A DNA stretch of 64,000 nt from a bacterium (GCA_019752925.1 JAIELP010000007.1:1-64000), one strand, 5' to 3'. Positions 1 to 8,954 are shown, counted from the stretch's first letter. Notes: generated by a model from the letters alone, not told the origin. A program made the numbers and translations.

Positions 1-357
1 ATGAAGACAAGGCTTACAAAACAAGCGCTGCACGGTTTTTCGATCAGATCTTCTATAGAAAACCCCTCGGCGCAGGATGGTTTTCGGATAGAGTTTCGAA
101 CGACGGAAAGAAACTTTACATTTTGGGCAGTATATTTTCATAAGCATTGGAAAATGCAGATTATGAGCCTGAGCGATATGAACAATTTAAGGGGCCAGTT
201 TAAAGTTTATCTGAAGCAGCTTCCCGAAACGCTGCCGTCAGTGCACACTAAAGCTCCATCACTATTTCTGAAAAAATGGCCTCCGCTAGGTGGCGAACAG
301 TTCTGTGGCCCACCTTGTCCGCCGCAACAGCTTGCAAATGAATTACTGGAAGTCTGA
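1..357 (+). CDS. hypothetical protein, possibly cut by window start
   Basis: This open frame begins at the first base of the window, so its true start may lie outside. It encodes 118 residues with no family I recognise. The first 75 residues look protein-like, with alternating aromatic and charged stretches such as RNFTFWAVYF. The last 50 residues are Pro/Cys-rich and lie antisense to a small lipoprotein gene. Either two convergent genes overlap at their 3' ends by about 150 bases, or only one of the two is real. No function is proposed. Confidence 0.35.
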   Translation: MKTRLTKQALHGFSIRSSIENPSAQDGFRIEFRTTERNFTFWAVYFHKHWKMQIMSLSDMNNLRGQFKVYLKQLPETLPSVHTKAPSLFLKKWPPLGGEQFCGPPCPPQQLANELLEV

Positions 358-452
358 CAAATATAAGTTTGTGTAGATGTATTATCAACGGGAATACTTA
401 ATCCACAGCCCGACAATACAATCACAAAACACAGTGCAAAGCTGATCTTCAT
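207..452 (-). CDS. small Cys-rich lipoprotein
   Basis: The gene encodes about 81 residues with a lipoprotein signal: a short basic start (MKIS), a hydrophobic run and the lipobox LSGC. The mature part is Cys/Gly/Ser-rich (CCGGQGG, then CTDG near the end), as in short disulfide-bonded envelope proteins. The ATG at 452 is chosen because it places the signal peptide at the N terminus; an in-frame ATG at 479 would add nine polar residues. It follows the thioesterase gene on the same strand with almost no gap. Function is unknown, and the overlap with the opposite-strand frame lowers confidence. Confidence 0.6.
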   Translation of the reverse strand: MKISFALCFVIVLSGCGLSIPVDNTSTQTYICQTSSNSFASCCGGQGGPQNCSPPSGGHFFRNSDGALVCTDGSVSGSCFR

Positions 453-454
453 TT

Positions 455-895
455 TTATGTATTTAAAGTTGCAATCCATATTTCTTCCAATTGAGCCACT
501 TCTTTACCGCTTTCATCAGTTGCTACTGAGCTTATAAATATTTTGCGGTTCTGAATTTCTTTAAGCTTCGTCATAATTATTACTTTGCCACTGAATACCG
601 GAGCTAAATATTTTATGGTGGCTGTGCCGGTAGACGCGTACTTAAATTTTTCATCTAATATATAGTGTATGAAGGCGCCTTGTGCACTATCCATAACGCT
701 ATATAAAGCTCCACCATGCAAAATTCCATTCGGGTTAAAATGTCGCGGATCAACTTGATACTCACTGGCGCATTTTTCCTCATCGAGCGCAATTATTTTG
801 TGTTGAAACACTTTTCCGAGAAAATCATTTGTTTCGAAAAAACGAATAAAGCTTGCGACATCTTTTCGGTTCTTAATGGCTTGATTAATTGACAT
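455..895 (-). CDS. PaaI-type hotdog-fold thioesterase
   Basis: This 146-residue protein has the hallmark of the 4HBT/PaaI hotdog family: a PNG followed by HGGALYSVMDSA at residues 55-72. The conserved HGG and the acidic Asp69 on the central helix are the usual catalytic elements. Such enzymes hydrolyse acyl-CoA thioesters in the cytoplasm, but the acyl chain cannot be read from sequence. The length is normal for the family. A weak AGG-containing ribosome site precedes the ATG. The small lipoprotein gene follows directly and may be cotranscribed. Confidence 0.9.
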   Translation of the reverse strand: MSINQAIKNRKDVASFIRFFETNDFLGKVFQHKIIALDEEKCASEYQVDPRHFNPNGILHGGALYSVMDSAQGAFIHYILDEKFKYASTGTATIKYLAPVFSGKVIIMTKLKEIQNRKIFISSVATDESGKEVAQLEEIWIATLNT

Positions 896-1020
896 GAAAT
901 AATCTTAACCTGAAACGCCAGCTCAAATACAGTCCAGAACTATTAATAAGTGTTAAAAAGTTTTACGAAAACGGCCAAACAAATTCAACAAACAAACAAA
1001 AGGATTGGTAAACTAATATT

Positions 1021-1875
1021 ATGAAAAACGAAATGATGTGGGAACTGTTTCCACGCTCAATGGAACAAAAAATTAATGGATTATTGAACGAGGCCGAGCC
1101 TACTCAGATAAAATCCTTCCAGCTTTATAAAGCTTGCAAAAATGACAATCTCTGGAGAAATTCATACGAGCTGTTCTGTGTACATTTACAGGACTATTTC
1201 TCGCAGCCTTTGCACGAAAGAGCGAAGAGTTATTTTGATAAGTTTTTAGATCGTCCAATGGATCGACAACTCTACGATCATTTTCAATTAACGTTCCGCA
1301 ACTCAATTATTAAACCGCAAGCAATTAAAGAAGTAGCAGCTTGGTCTTCACAAATGATTAAACACGGATGTAAAATCAACAGTGTCGTAGCTTCAGAAGA
1401 AGTAATGAGTAAAACTCTAGAGGAAATCACCTCACCTCCTGCTCACGAAAAAGATCACGATATTGATTTTGAAGATTTTTGCATCATGTGGAAGAAAACT
1501 GTTTTCAAACTTTTCGGCAAAAAATACGATCCTGAAATGAATAAAATCCTAGCGGAAATCCGCTGGTTGAATAAACAGATCAAACAGCCGGAAGTTGTAG
1601 AGCCTCGCACCTTCCGTCCGAGCATTTATCTGACCCAGACCGAGATCGAATGGGCCGAAAAAGTTCAAAATGCAGTTTTTGATTATGGTGAAGTTCCAAA
1701 GTTCCCGCTAGCTCGTGGGCCAGAAAAAGACAAGCTTCACGACCTCAACCGTGCTTTGATGTTATATCAAGTGGTGCTTTCTACCACCCGTCCTGAGCTC
1801 ATGCAACACCGCGAATCTGTGCGCAATACTATTTTAGATCAGTGCGCTTGGCTTTTAAAGGAATGTGCACGCTAA
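1021..1875 (+). CDS. conserved-looking hypothetical protein
   Basis: The gene encodes 284 residues, mostly predicted alpha helix, with no signal peptide and no membrane segment. It contains many Trp, Lys and Glu residues and no catalytic motif I recognise. An AAAGG ribosome site lies about 15-20 bases before the ATG. The stop is two bases from the 3' end of the convergent lipoprotein gene. The even codon use and length make it a real gene. It is probably a lineage-restricted cytoplasmic protein; no function is proposed. Confidence 0.82.
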   Translation: MKNEMMWELFPRSMEQKINGLLNEAEPTQIKSFQLYKACKNDNLWRNSYELFCVHLQDYFSQPLHERAKSYFDKFLDRPMDRQLYDHFQLTFRNSIIKPQAIKEVAAWSSQMIKHGCKINSVVASEEVMSKTLEEITSPPAHEKDHDIDFEDFCIMWKKTVFKLFGKKYDPEMNKILAEIRWLNKQIKQPEVVEPRTFRPSIYLTQTEIEWAEKVQNAVFDYGEVPKFPLARGPEKDKLHDLNRALMLYQVVLSTTRPELMQHRESVRNTILDQCAWLLKECAR

Positions 1876-1877
1876 AA

Positions 1878-4304
1878 CTATCCGCCAAAAACGGCTCTAA
1901 GAGCTTTTAGTGCTTCAACTGTTTTGCGGCGACTGACTTCACCACTGAAATCTAAAAGTGGTTTACCACGGAAACATGGGAAGCTGTTCAGATCACTTTG
2001 TTGCGGAGTTCGACCGTTAAAAATTAAGTAAACGAATGACTCACGGACTAAATCCTGCTCGCTAAAACAACCATAACCAGCAACCTCACCCTTCCAAGAT
2101 GTAAACTCATCAATTTGAGCACGCGAGTTTGTATTTGCAAATTCGGTAGCAATAGCCTGAAACTTCGGATACGCCTGCTTAATTTCAGCTTCAGATAAAT
2201 GCCAGTTTTGATTTGTATCGTGTACTAGATAGGCACCTTCGATATAAGCCAACAACGAGGTCATTGAGCGTATATCAGCCGTTTCAATTTTAACACCACT
2301 GCTGCCTTTATCAATTCTAACAACGTCAATTACAGCTTTAATGTAATCCTGAAACTGAGCTTCAGTTAATGTGTCTAAGTAGGCAACCAAGTGAGGCATT
2401 GTCGAAAAATAAAATCTGTAGTTAGCTCTCAACACTTGGTAAAAACAAGTTTCATGATTCCAGTGCTTATCAAACACATCAAGTTCAGGTAAATTACAAC
2501 GTGCCGTTATTAATGCATTAGTAATTTCCGGCTCGGTTGAACCACTGGCAGAAAGCAAAATTGCTAAGTTTTCATTTAATTCTTTAAATGTTAAACGGTT
2601 GTCACCGTTACCTGAGCGGGTAAATAAATTACCCGTTTTAACACTCGCTGCGCCCGAGTTAGCTGTTCTCGGGTCAAATGATTTAATTGCAACAAAGAAA
2701 AGTTTAAACTCAGAGTACCAATTTATCATGGCTGTTTCAGTTAAATAGTTTGTATTGATATTCTCAAGAGGATAAATTGCACCCCACCCTTGCATAATAA
2801 AACGCGACATCATCTTAATATAAAGACCGCGAGATAAATCTTTCCATTTTTGATCCCATGTGTTTTGATTAATAGCTATCCCTACTGTTTTATTTTTAAA
2901 GATAACCGGATCAGCCCCGATAAACTCAGATCTTAAATCATTTACGTTATTGATAATGGCAGCTTGTGATGCAGCATCATATTTATTCAAAATATCTGTT
3001 TCAGCGGCAATGTTTAATTGCGCCATGGCTCTTTGCAACTCACCTAATGGAGCTGTGGCAATACCACGTTGCTCAAATAACGACTCACTGGCAACGCGCT
3101 CAATTAATTTACTATAAAGTTTGAATGTACCTAATTCACGTTTCATATTTCGAATGTGAATGCTTTTAAGAGCTGTAAATCCGGTTATATTGCCGCTTGC
3201 ACCCGACTCAAATACTCTCACCAAAATCGTGCGGTAAAACATCGCAGCTGTGTAACTTGGAATTTTGTAATCTAAAATATTACTTTTAACTACAGCTGAA
3301 ACTAACCCATCAATACTCGAAACAGAAATCTGCTGAGTTTTCCTATATTGCAATGAGTTTTCTAATAAATTTATAGCCATTTCTAAAAAGTTGATTGTGT
3401 CATTCATGTGAGCTGAAGTATTAATTTCAAATTTAGCATAACCATTTACATGTAATGCATAGATTCTTAATACTTCGGTAATATTATCGATATAAGCTAA
3501 TCGCTCAGCTTCCGTTAAAACACTTTGTGTACCGTTAAGCAATGTATTCACTCTGGAAGCAATTTCAACCATAGCTTTCTTATCATCAGTTAAATTAAGT
3601 ACATTAATTAACATTTCTTTGAAATCATCAAACGAATAGTTTGAATTAGCTATTTGTGAATTACGGTATAAATTTCTTATAGTTGTGTTTAACTGTGCAA
3701 AGCTCTCCTGTATAAAAGCTTTAGTGTAAGCTCTTTCAGTAGTTTTAAAGTAAAACATCTTGATATATGGTTTTAAGTTTTTAGCTTCTACTTTTACTAA
3801 TAATAGGTAGTTTTTAAGTAAATCGATTTCTTTTTTAGTGATTTTACCTTTGTCGCCGCCTAACAAAGCCGCTTTTAATACAATAATGTTTTTAGCACCT
3901 TCGCTAGTAACTCCGGCTTTAGAGGCAAATGTTGATAAAATCTGATAAACTTCATTAGAAGTAAACGACGACGCTTCCGTACGGCCCTCAACTCTTGTTT
4001 GTAACTCGGTTAATGTTGTATTGATGCAATCTACGGTTTGGTCAATCTGAGCATTTGTGCCTTCAGAATCCAGAAATTTCTGTAAATCTTCAGATACATT
4101 ATCTAAACAAGCCAATTTACCATCTGCTTTAACTTCGAGATAATCTGTTTTGAAGGGTTTGCCTTTTAAATATTCGCTACATGAGCTTAAAACAAAAGAT
4201 GTTAAAACTAAAAATATCAAACGCAACAACGCTTTATTTTGAGACGATGATAAAATAGAAATAACACTTAATAGACGCATACACTTAGATAGATCAATAG
4301 CCAT
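1878..4304 (-). CDS. large lipoprotein with EF-hand-like loops
   Basis: This 808-residue protein has a long N-terminal region ending in the lipobox VLSSC (Cys42), so it is probably lipid-anchored in the envelope. A second start at Met9 (4280) would give a more typical signal length; neither start has a clear ribosome site. Three stretches resemble calcium-binding EF-hand loops: GGDKGKITKKE near residue 149, NGDNRLTFKE near 568, and DTNQNWHLSEAE near 700. Only the last has acidic or amide residues at all the usual ligand spacings. The rest is helical. It is a stand-alone transcription unit. The role is unknown; a calcium-responsive surface or structural lipoprotein is an inference. Confidence 0.85.
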   Translation of the reverse strand: MAIDLSKCMRLLSVISILSSSQNKALLRLIFLVLTSFVLSSCSEYLKGKPFKTDYLEVKADGKLACLDNVSEDLQKFLDSEGTNAQIDQTVDCINTTLTELQTRVEGRTEASSFTSNEVYQILSTFASKAGVTSEGAKNIIVLKAALLGGDKGKITKKEIDLLKNYLLLVKVEAKNLKPYIKMFYFKTTERAYTKAFIQESFAQLNTTIRNLYRNSQIANSNYSFDDFKEMLINVLNLTDDKKAMVEIASRVNTLLNGTQSVLTEAERLAYIDNITEVLRIYALHVNGYAKFEINTSAHMNDTINFLEMAINLLENSLQYRKTQQISVSSIDGLVSAVVKSNILDYKIPSYTAAMFYRTILVRVFESGASGNITGFTALKSIHIRNMKRELGTFKLYSKLIERVASESLFEQRGIATAPLGELQRAMAQLNIAAETDILNKYDAASQAAIINNVNDLRSEFIGADPVIFKNKTVGIAINQNTWDQKWKDLSRGLYIKMMSRFIMQGWGAIYPLENINTNYLTETAMINWYSEFKLFFVAIKSFDPRTANSGAASVKTGNLFTRSGNGDNRLTFKELNENLAILLSASGSTEPEITNALITARCNLPELDVFDKHWNHETCFYQVLRANYRFYFSTMPHLVAYLDTLTEAQFQDYIKAVIDVVRIDKGSSGVKIETADIRSMTSLLAYIEGAYLVHDTNQNWHLSEAEIKQAYPKFQAIATEFANTNSRAQIDEFTSWKGEVAGYGCFSEQDLVRESFVYLIFNGRTPQQSDLNSFPCFRGKPLLDFSGEVSRRKTVEALKALRAVFGG

Positions 4305-4444
4305 GCCTATTTAGATACCCGAGAAGCAACTGATTAACTTTTATTTTAAAATTAGAGCACGGGCTCTATCAAAAAGAGACAGATGTCATAAATTGTAAAC
4401 ACCTTACTGAACTATACAGCTTTCTCAGATTGAGAAAACAAAAA

Positions 4445-4470
4445 AAGGGAGCTGGTTTCCCGGCTCCCTT
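4445..4470 (-). terminator. intrinsic terminator
   Basis: The arm AAGGGAGC at 4445-4452 pairs with GCTCCCTT at 4463-4470, and the stem continues inward through a wobble and two GC pairs to a 4-base loop. On the minus strand it is followed by a T run (bases 4440-4446 read as T). It lies downstream of the secreted-protein gene at 4526-5032. The rest of the 4305-4525 gap shows nothing recognisable. Confidence 0.85.
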
Positions 4471-4525
4471 AGTCTATTAAACATATAATTTCAAAACTAA
4501 CTAAGAAATGAAATTATAATTCTTA

Positions 4526-5032
4526 TTAATTCATACGAGTTGGATCTAATGCGATAACCATTTTGCGGAAACCTAAATCAAAGCCGAAACCTTTAACTAA
4601 TTGTAAAGAGATGCTTAAAGATAAGTTTTGATCAGCTGCACGTACTGCTGCGATAACACCAGCACCACCGATGATAGCTGCACGGCCTTCAGCGATTACA
4701 TAGTTACCTAATAAGGCTTCAGGTGTTCCGTTGCTGATAGCGATTTGAAGAGCTTCACCGTATAATTCCATTTTACCTAAGCCGATTTTTGGAGCTAAAG
4801 GTTTCGTGCTCATTTTAACTGTGATTGGATATTCAACTCTTTCTTGGCTCGCAGATACACATCTTACTGTGCCTGTTCCGTTGAATTCCGAATGGCCTAC
4901 AATAATTTGTACGCTTTTGCTTGTGCCTTTAAAGTTTAATGCACAAACCCATGCCGGTACGTCTGCTTGCGCCATTGCACCTGTTGTTAAGATACCCATT
5001 GCTACTACTAATTTTGCGATAACTGTTTTCAT
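4526..5032 (-). CDS. secreted protein of unknown function
   Basis: The gene encodes 168 residues with a clear Sec signal peptide: basic start, hydrophobic core, and cleavage around AMA-QA or QA-DV. The mature part is rich in beta-prone, Gly/Ala-containing stretches and has two cysteines (near residues 29 and 58) that could form a disulfide. A strong AAAGGAG ribosome site lies about seven bases before the ATG. The gene ends in its own terminator and is divergent from the TIGR02147 regulator, with a palindrome-rich spacer between them. Control by that regulator is plausible but unproven. Confidence 0.8.
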   Translation of the reverse strand: MKTVIAKLVVAMGILTTGAMAQADVPAWVCALNFKGTSKSVQIIVGHSEFNGTGTVRCVSASQERVEYPITVKMSTKPLAPKIGLGKMELYGEALQIAISNGTPEALLGNYVIAEGRAAIIGGAGVIAAVRAADQNLSLSISLQLVKGFGFDLGFRKMVIALDPTRMN

Positions 5033-5106
5033 AAATCTCTCCTTTAGAGTTTTGGTTAGTTAATTCGTGAAACCAGATATAGTTCCGCAATTTACATAAG
5101 ACAATA

Positions 5107-5160
5107 GGGGTACCCCCGGTAAGTGTTCCGAACCTTAAAAGTCGGAACACTTTGTTCCGA
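5107..5160. promoter_or_regulatory. palindromic operator candidate in divergent spacer
   Basis: The spacer holds a 10-bp palindrome, GGGGTACCCC (5107-5116), then a perfect 10-bp inverted repeat, AGTGTTCCGA (5122-5131) and TCGGAACACT (5142-5151). A further half-site, TTGTTCCGA, follows at 5152-5160. The repeat ends 40 bases before the regulator ATG and lies upstream of the secreted-protein gene on the other side. The arrangement suits an autoregulatory operator, but a structured leader RNA would look similar. Confidence 0.55.
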
Positions 5161-5199
5161 CCTCTTGCTTTCACGTGTAATATTTGCTAGAACTCCCCC

Positions 5200-5964
5200 A
5201 TGCCTAAGGATTTACGACATCTATTATTGTCTGAACTCAGCCTGCGCCGTCAGCGCAATCAGCTGTATTCGCTGCGTGCGTTCTCGCGGGATTTAGGTAT
5301 TGGCCTAGGCAGTTTATCTGAGGTTATGTCCGGCAAGAGAGAATTATCCCCGTCTAATCTCCTGAAAGTTTTACAAAACCTGCAAATAACGGCCGAGCAA
5401 AAAGAAGCTCTCTTAAAAAAAGACGACAAAATAAAACGTAGCCCTCAGGAAGAACACCAAATATTAGCTGAAGATGAGTTTAAATTGATCGCCGACTGGT
5501 ATTACGTAGCCATCTTAAATTTAGCGAAGATAAAAACTAATAAGGCAACGCCTGAATGGGTCAGCGAACGTTTAGGTTTAGATCTCTATATAGCTATTGA
5601 AGCATTAGAGCGCTTACAGCGTTTAGGCTTAATCAAAATCGAAAAGAAAAAACTAGTGCGCACAGCAAAGCCCTTAGCCACCACCACCGATATACCGTCC
5701 ACTGCTATACGCAAGCACCACTCACAAAATTTGATACTGGCCGAAAATGCCATCCATAACGTTCCTGTTGAGTTACGCGAACTGGGCGCTGTCGTTATGC
5801 CAGTCAATATGAAAAACCTTACAAAAGTAAAAGAACTCCTGCTTAAAACTCGAAAAAAAGCAGCGGATTTGTTAGAAGATGATCAAGCAACCGAAGTTTA
5901 CACACTGGCCTTTCAGCTGTTTCCGCTAACGTCAGTTAAAACAAAAAAAGGAGCCCAAAAATGA
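5200..5964 (+). CDS. TIGR02147/DUF4423-family transcriptional regulator
   Basis: This 254-residue protein matches by eye the TIGR02147 family, which is common in Bdellovibrio and Fibrobacter. The N-terminal Xre-like helix-turn-helix (residues 15-65) contains the family phrase YSLRAFSRDLG and the recognition segment GSLSEVMSGKRELS. The DUF4423 region follows, with DEFKLIADWYYVAILNL near residue 88 and a second winged-helix-like segment over 115-150. No signal or membrane segment is present. The last bases overlap the start of the metallopeptidase gene (ATGA), so the two are translationally coupled. The likely role is DNA-binding control of itself and secreted-protein genes nearby. Confidence 0.88.
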   Translation: MPKDLRHLLLSELSLRRQRNQLYSLRAFSRDLGIGLGSLSEVMSGKRELSPSNLLKVLQNLQITAEQKEALLKKDDKIKRSPQEEHQILAEDEFKLIADWYYVAILNLAKIKTNKATPEWVSERLGLDLYIAIEALERLQRLGLIKIEKKKLVRTAKPLATTTDIPSTAIRKHHSQNLILAENAIHNVPVELRELGAVVMPVNMKNLTKVKELLLKTRKKAADLLEDDQATEVYTLAFQLFPLTSVKTKKGAQK

Positions 5965-6959
5965 AAACGGCTTTAGTATCGCTATTTTCTTTAACCTTAA
6001 TTTATTCAAGCCTAAGCTTTGCTGGCGGCGATCTTATTAATAACGGCGGCGGAATTGCCGAAAAAAATATTATGTTCGCTTATCAGAAGCTCGACACCTA
6101 TTTAAAACTTTGCCTAAGCTCAGATTTCTGTAAAGTAGATAAAACTCAAAAACAAATTCTTGAGCAAATCGCAGCTGGCTTGGCTGAAGAAAAACAAAAT
6201 CCCAGCCAAATTCAATTTGCTTCAGAAAAAAATCAAAAAGGTTTCTTCATTATAGATGGCGAAGTTAAAATAGCTAAAACCGGTAGCCGCATCGGTAGCA
6301 CCATTTATATTAATACCGACATGCTCTACACTAAAAATGAAATGGGTTACTACATTCCTATGAGTATTGGCGAAGCTGCAGCGGTTTTAGTGCATGAACT
6401 TGGTCATCACTACGGTGATTATTCACATACAGACTTAGATTTGGTGGGCGTACGTGTTGCCATGATGCTACAGCACAAAACTTACAATACCCCGCTGTTA
6501 CCATGGTCTCAGCAAATTTCAGCCACTATCATCAATCCTGACGTTAACGACAGCTTTCCCGACATCTTACTTTACATCGAAGACCAAGTTATCGACTTAA
6601 GTGCTCAGTTTGCGGAAACTGTTAACTGCCCTAAGTTTATAATACCGATTCCGATTTTACCTATTCCTGATATTCCGGTTAACGTAAAAAAGCCGCTGGG
6701 AACTTTAGTGCACAATGTCCACTGGGATAAAATCAGCTCTAAAGACGAAAAAACCGCAATTCTTTCAATTAGCGGCGATCTTTCTCATAAATGCAAAGAC
6801 TCTAAAGATGTTAATATCCGTAGCCAAGATTACAGAATTGAAATTGATTTCACTGTTAATATGGACGAAAACGGCAAATGGGTTCTCAATAAAGAATTAC
6901 TCAAGATGGAACAAAAACGCGACACCTGGTGGAAAATCATCAAGTTCAGCGTAAGATAG
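5961..6959 (+). CDS. secreted zinc metallopeptidase-like protein
   Basis: The 332-residue product has a signal peptide (residues 1-21, cleavage near SFA-GG) and a zinc motif, HELGHHYGDYSH, starting at His145. His145 and His149 are the expected zinc ligands and Glu146 the catalytic base. The third histidine is one residue later than in the metzincin motif HExxHxxGxxH, so assignment to that clan is not certain. The C-terminal half is beta-rich with a Pro/Ile run near residue 235. Its ATG overlaps the regulator stop. An AAAGGAG ribosome site lies inside the regulator's last codons. Probable exported protease; the substrate is unknown. Confidence 0.8.
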   Translation: MKTALVSLFSLTLIYSSLSFAGGDLINNGGGIAEKNIMFAYQKLDTYLKLCLSSDFCKVDKTQKQILEQIAAGLAEEKQNPSQIQFASEKNQKGFFIIDGEVKIAKTGSRIGSTIYINTDMLYTKNEMGYYIPMSIGEAAAVLVHELGHHYGDYSHTDLDLVGVRVAMMLQHKTYNTPLLPWSQQISATIINPDVNDSFPDILLYIEDQVIDLSAQFAETVNCPKFIIPIPILPIPDIPVNVKKPLGTLVHNVHWDKISSKDEKTAILSISGDLSHKCKDSKDVNIRSQDYRIEIDFTVNMDENGKWVLNKELLKMEQKRDTWWKIIKFSVR

Positions 6960-6974
6960 TTTTAAAAGAATAAA

Positions 6975-7784
6975 CTATTTTTTTTCGCTAGGCTGAGGAA
7001 CTTTCTCAGCCTTTGCTTTTTCAACAGGTTTTAACCAGTTCAAAATACCTTCAACCACTTCGTTACTTTTGGTTTCTTCTTTTTTTTGCAATACTTCAGC
7101 CTGTTTTTCCGCTTCTTCTTTAGTTAAAACTACAACCGGGGGATTTAAAAGTTTGTCGATAGCTGCTAACTTAACCGGATCTTGTAAATACTTAGTACAT
7201 TGATGGGCACGAATATAATCACGCCCCGTCTTAACATCTTTTAAAGTAGCATCTTTATAGGCACCCGCTTCAAGAGCCTGCTTGGTAGCCTCAACAAAAC
7301 CTGATGATAGAGCCAGACATAGGGTGTTGGTTGATGTATTATAAGTATCCAGTACAAATTTTTGCTTTATCGCTTCAATAAAATTAGCTTCATCACCTAA
7401 AAATGCAAATGCTTGATAAGGACTTAGTTTATTTTTTGAGTCTTTATTAAATACAATAGAGTTTGTTAAGCCATCAGGAATGCCGCTTGCTGGGTTCAAA
7501 CGCAAATCCTTATTATCAATAAGCGTTTTAATGTTTTCGGATTCAGCTAATGTAAATACATGCGATTGCTTATTATCAACAAACAAAATGCCAGTATTAG
7601 AGTAAACCATTACCGTTTTGTTTTCATAGTCCAACATATAAGAAGGAAAATCAAACATAGCTAAAGTATCAGCTTTGCTGACACCTGGTTTAGCACCGGA
7701 TTTATAATTTATTGGCGCATTTATTAACTGAGATATACACGATGATAGCAACAACATTAACAAAACAGAAATTGTAATTTTCAC
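6975..7784 (-). CDS. lipoprotein of unknown function
   Basis: The gene encodes 269 residues with a lipoprotein signal ending in LLSSC (Cys16). The mature protein has a mixed alpha/beta region with alternating strands (for example NKTVMVYSNTGILFVDN), and a charged Lys/Glu-rich C-terminal tail after residue 215. No known domain is recognised. It is convergent with the metallopeptidase gene (15-base gap) and lies 11 bases downstream of the SRPBCC-PhnA gene on the same strand, so the two are probably cotranscribed. Function unknown. Confidence 0.8.
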   Translation of the reverse strand: MKITISVLLMLLLSSCISQLINAPINYKSGAKPGVSKADTLAMFDFPSYMLDYENKTVMVYSNTGILFVDNKQSHVFTLAESENIKTLIDNKDLRLNPASGIPDGLTNSIVFNKDSKNKLSPYQAFAFLGDEANFIEAIKQKFVLDTYNTSTNTLCLALSSGFVEATKQALEAGAYKDATLKDVKTGRDYIRAHQCTKYLQDPVKLAAIDKLLNPPVVVLTKEEAEKQAEVLQKKEETKSNEVVEGILNWLKPVEKAKAEKVPQPSEKK

Positions 7785-7795
7785 AACACTTACTC

Positions 7796-8452
7796 CTAAA
7801 CTTTAACTAACCATTGTGTTTCAAGACTTAAAGCAACTCCGTCTACTTTACAGTCAACTTCTTCGTCATTGCCTGCTATCAAATGAATTTTTTTAACTAC
7901 AGTTCCACGCTTTACTACCATTGAAGAACCTTTAACTTTTAGATCTTTAATAGTTTTTACAGAATCACCCTCATTTAACTGCTGACCCAGGCTATCTTTA
8001 GTTACTAACGCCGAAACACCAACTTCCTGATTTGAAATAAACTGGTCTAACTTATCTAAAATTCCAATCCATCCTGATTTTATTTTTTCAGTGTGTTCTG
8101 CAAACTCAGCTTTAATGTCGTGATTTAAAACAATGTCACAGCCTGCAGATGTTTTATTAAAATATATTTCAATATAATCGCCTTCGCTGGAGTTTTTATC
8201 GACTGTAAAAATAAAAGCAATTTTTGAAGGCTCTTCCAACTCAATAAAGGTTCCGTAGTGCCCAGCTTGCAGGCCGCTGCGTTGTTCAACAAAGGTAAAA
8301 GTTCCACCTAGCTGCCCGTCGACCTCGGCCTGAACCATTTTTCCAGTTTCGGTTTTAAACATAAAATTGCGGGCTGAGTCTGCGTTTAAAAAAGCATTGA
8401 ATAGCTTTTCAGGTGCTTGAGAATATGAGTGCTTAACTTCTAATTTTGTCAT
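7796..8452 (-). CDS. SRPBCC (AHSA1-like) domain fused to PhnA/YjdM C-terminal domain
   Basis: From the ATG at 8452 the product is about 218 residues. Residues 1-140 look like an AHSA1/SRPBCC ligand-binding domain (start TKLEVKHSYSQAPEKLFNAF, later GWIGILDKLDQF). The last 70 residues match the C-terminal domain of PhnA/YjdM proteins (QLNEGDSVKTIKDLKVKGSS, then VDCKVDG). YjdM's zinc ribbon is absent, replaced by the SRPBCC domain. A TTG at 8488 could extend the frame by 12 residues, but these do not resemble the family. Neither start has a strong ribosome site. Biochemical role unknown. Confidence 0.82.
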   Translation of the reverse strand: MTKLEVKHSYSQAPEKLFNAFLNADSARNFMFKTETGKMVQAEVDGQLGGTFTFVEQRSGLQAGHYGTFIELEEPSKIAFIFTVDKNSSEGDYIEIYFNKTSAGCDIVLNHDIKAEFAEHTEKIKSGWIGILDKLDQFISNQEVGVSALVTKDSLGQQLNEGDSVKTIKDLKVKGSSMVVKRGTVVKKIHLIAGNDEEVDCKVDGVALSLETQWLVKV

Positions 8453-8553
8453 GCCAGAAACACTACAGATATTTTTTTGAATAGACAATACATTCTGCTA
8501 GAATTTAAGCATGTCAAAAAAATTAAGCACCCTGTTTCTGATGTTTTTTTTAG

Positions 8554-8910
8554 CTATTTACTTTTACGTTCCGTAATATCCAATGAACGTATCAAAACAC
8601 CCATAGGATGGGGTTCAAATAAGAGCTCAAACCAGCACTTAACACCATCTGGATACACAAACTGATTTTGCATTCGTGCCCGCTTAGAGTTTTGCAAAAC
8701 CTCTTTTATTAGTAAAAAAAAATCTGCGCGCTCAATATCCGGGTACATTTCCATCATGGTTTTACCCAGATAGTCTTCTTTTTTATATTTTCCTTGCTTA
8801 GCAGCCACATCATTTATGTAAACATAACGATAGTCTGGATCAATAATCTGAATACCTTCAAGCAATGGCTCGACACTCAGCTTAAAAAAATTATCGTTAG
8901 ATTGCGACAT
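8554..8910 (-). CDS. single PAS-domain protein
   Basis: This 118-residue protein is one PAS domain with almost no flanking sequence. The N-terminal LLEGIQIIDPDYRYVYIND is a typical PAS start, followed by the YLGKTMMEMYP helix and the closing strands GVLIRSLDITERK. There is no kinase, GGDEF or DNA-binding output domain, so it must act by binding a partner or as a remnant of a sensor. An AGGA ribosome site lies upstream of the ATG. It is divergent from a stand-alone receiver gene. Confidence 0.85.
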   Translation of the reverse strand: MSQSNDNFFKLSVEPLLEGIQIIDPDYRYVYINDVAAKQGKYKKEDYLGKTMMEMYPDIERADFFLLIKEVLQNSKRARMQNQFVYPDGVKCWFELLFEPHPMGVLIRSLDITERKSK

Positions 8911-8954
8911 AGACTTTGATCCTACTTTTTTAGATTACGAATCGGCAACGAAAA

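Noticed and set aside
1100..1306. Minus-strand frame inside the hypothetical gene at 1021-1875
   Set aside because: It is a frame shadow of a well-formed gene and has no ribosome site or recognisable motif.
4929..5174. Minus-strand frame running through the palindromes upstream of the secreted-protein gene
   Set aside because: It overlaps the secreted-protein gene in another frame and has no ribosome site; the spacer is better read as regulatory DNA.
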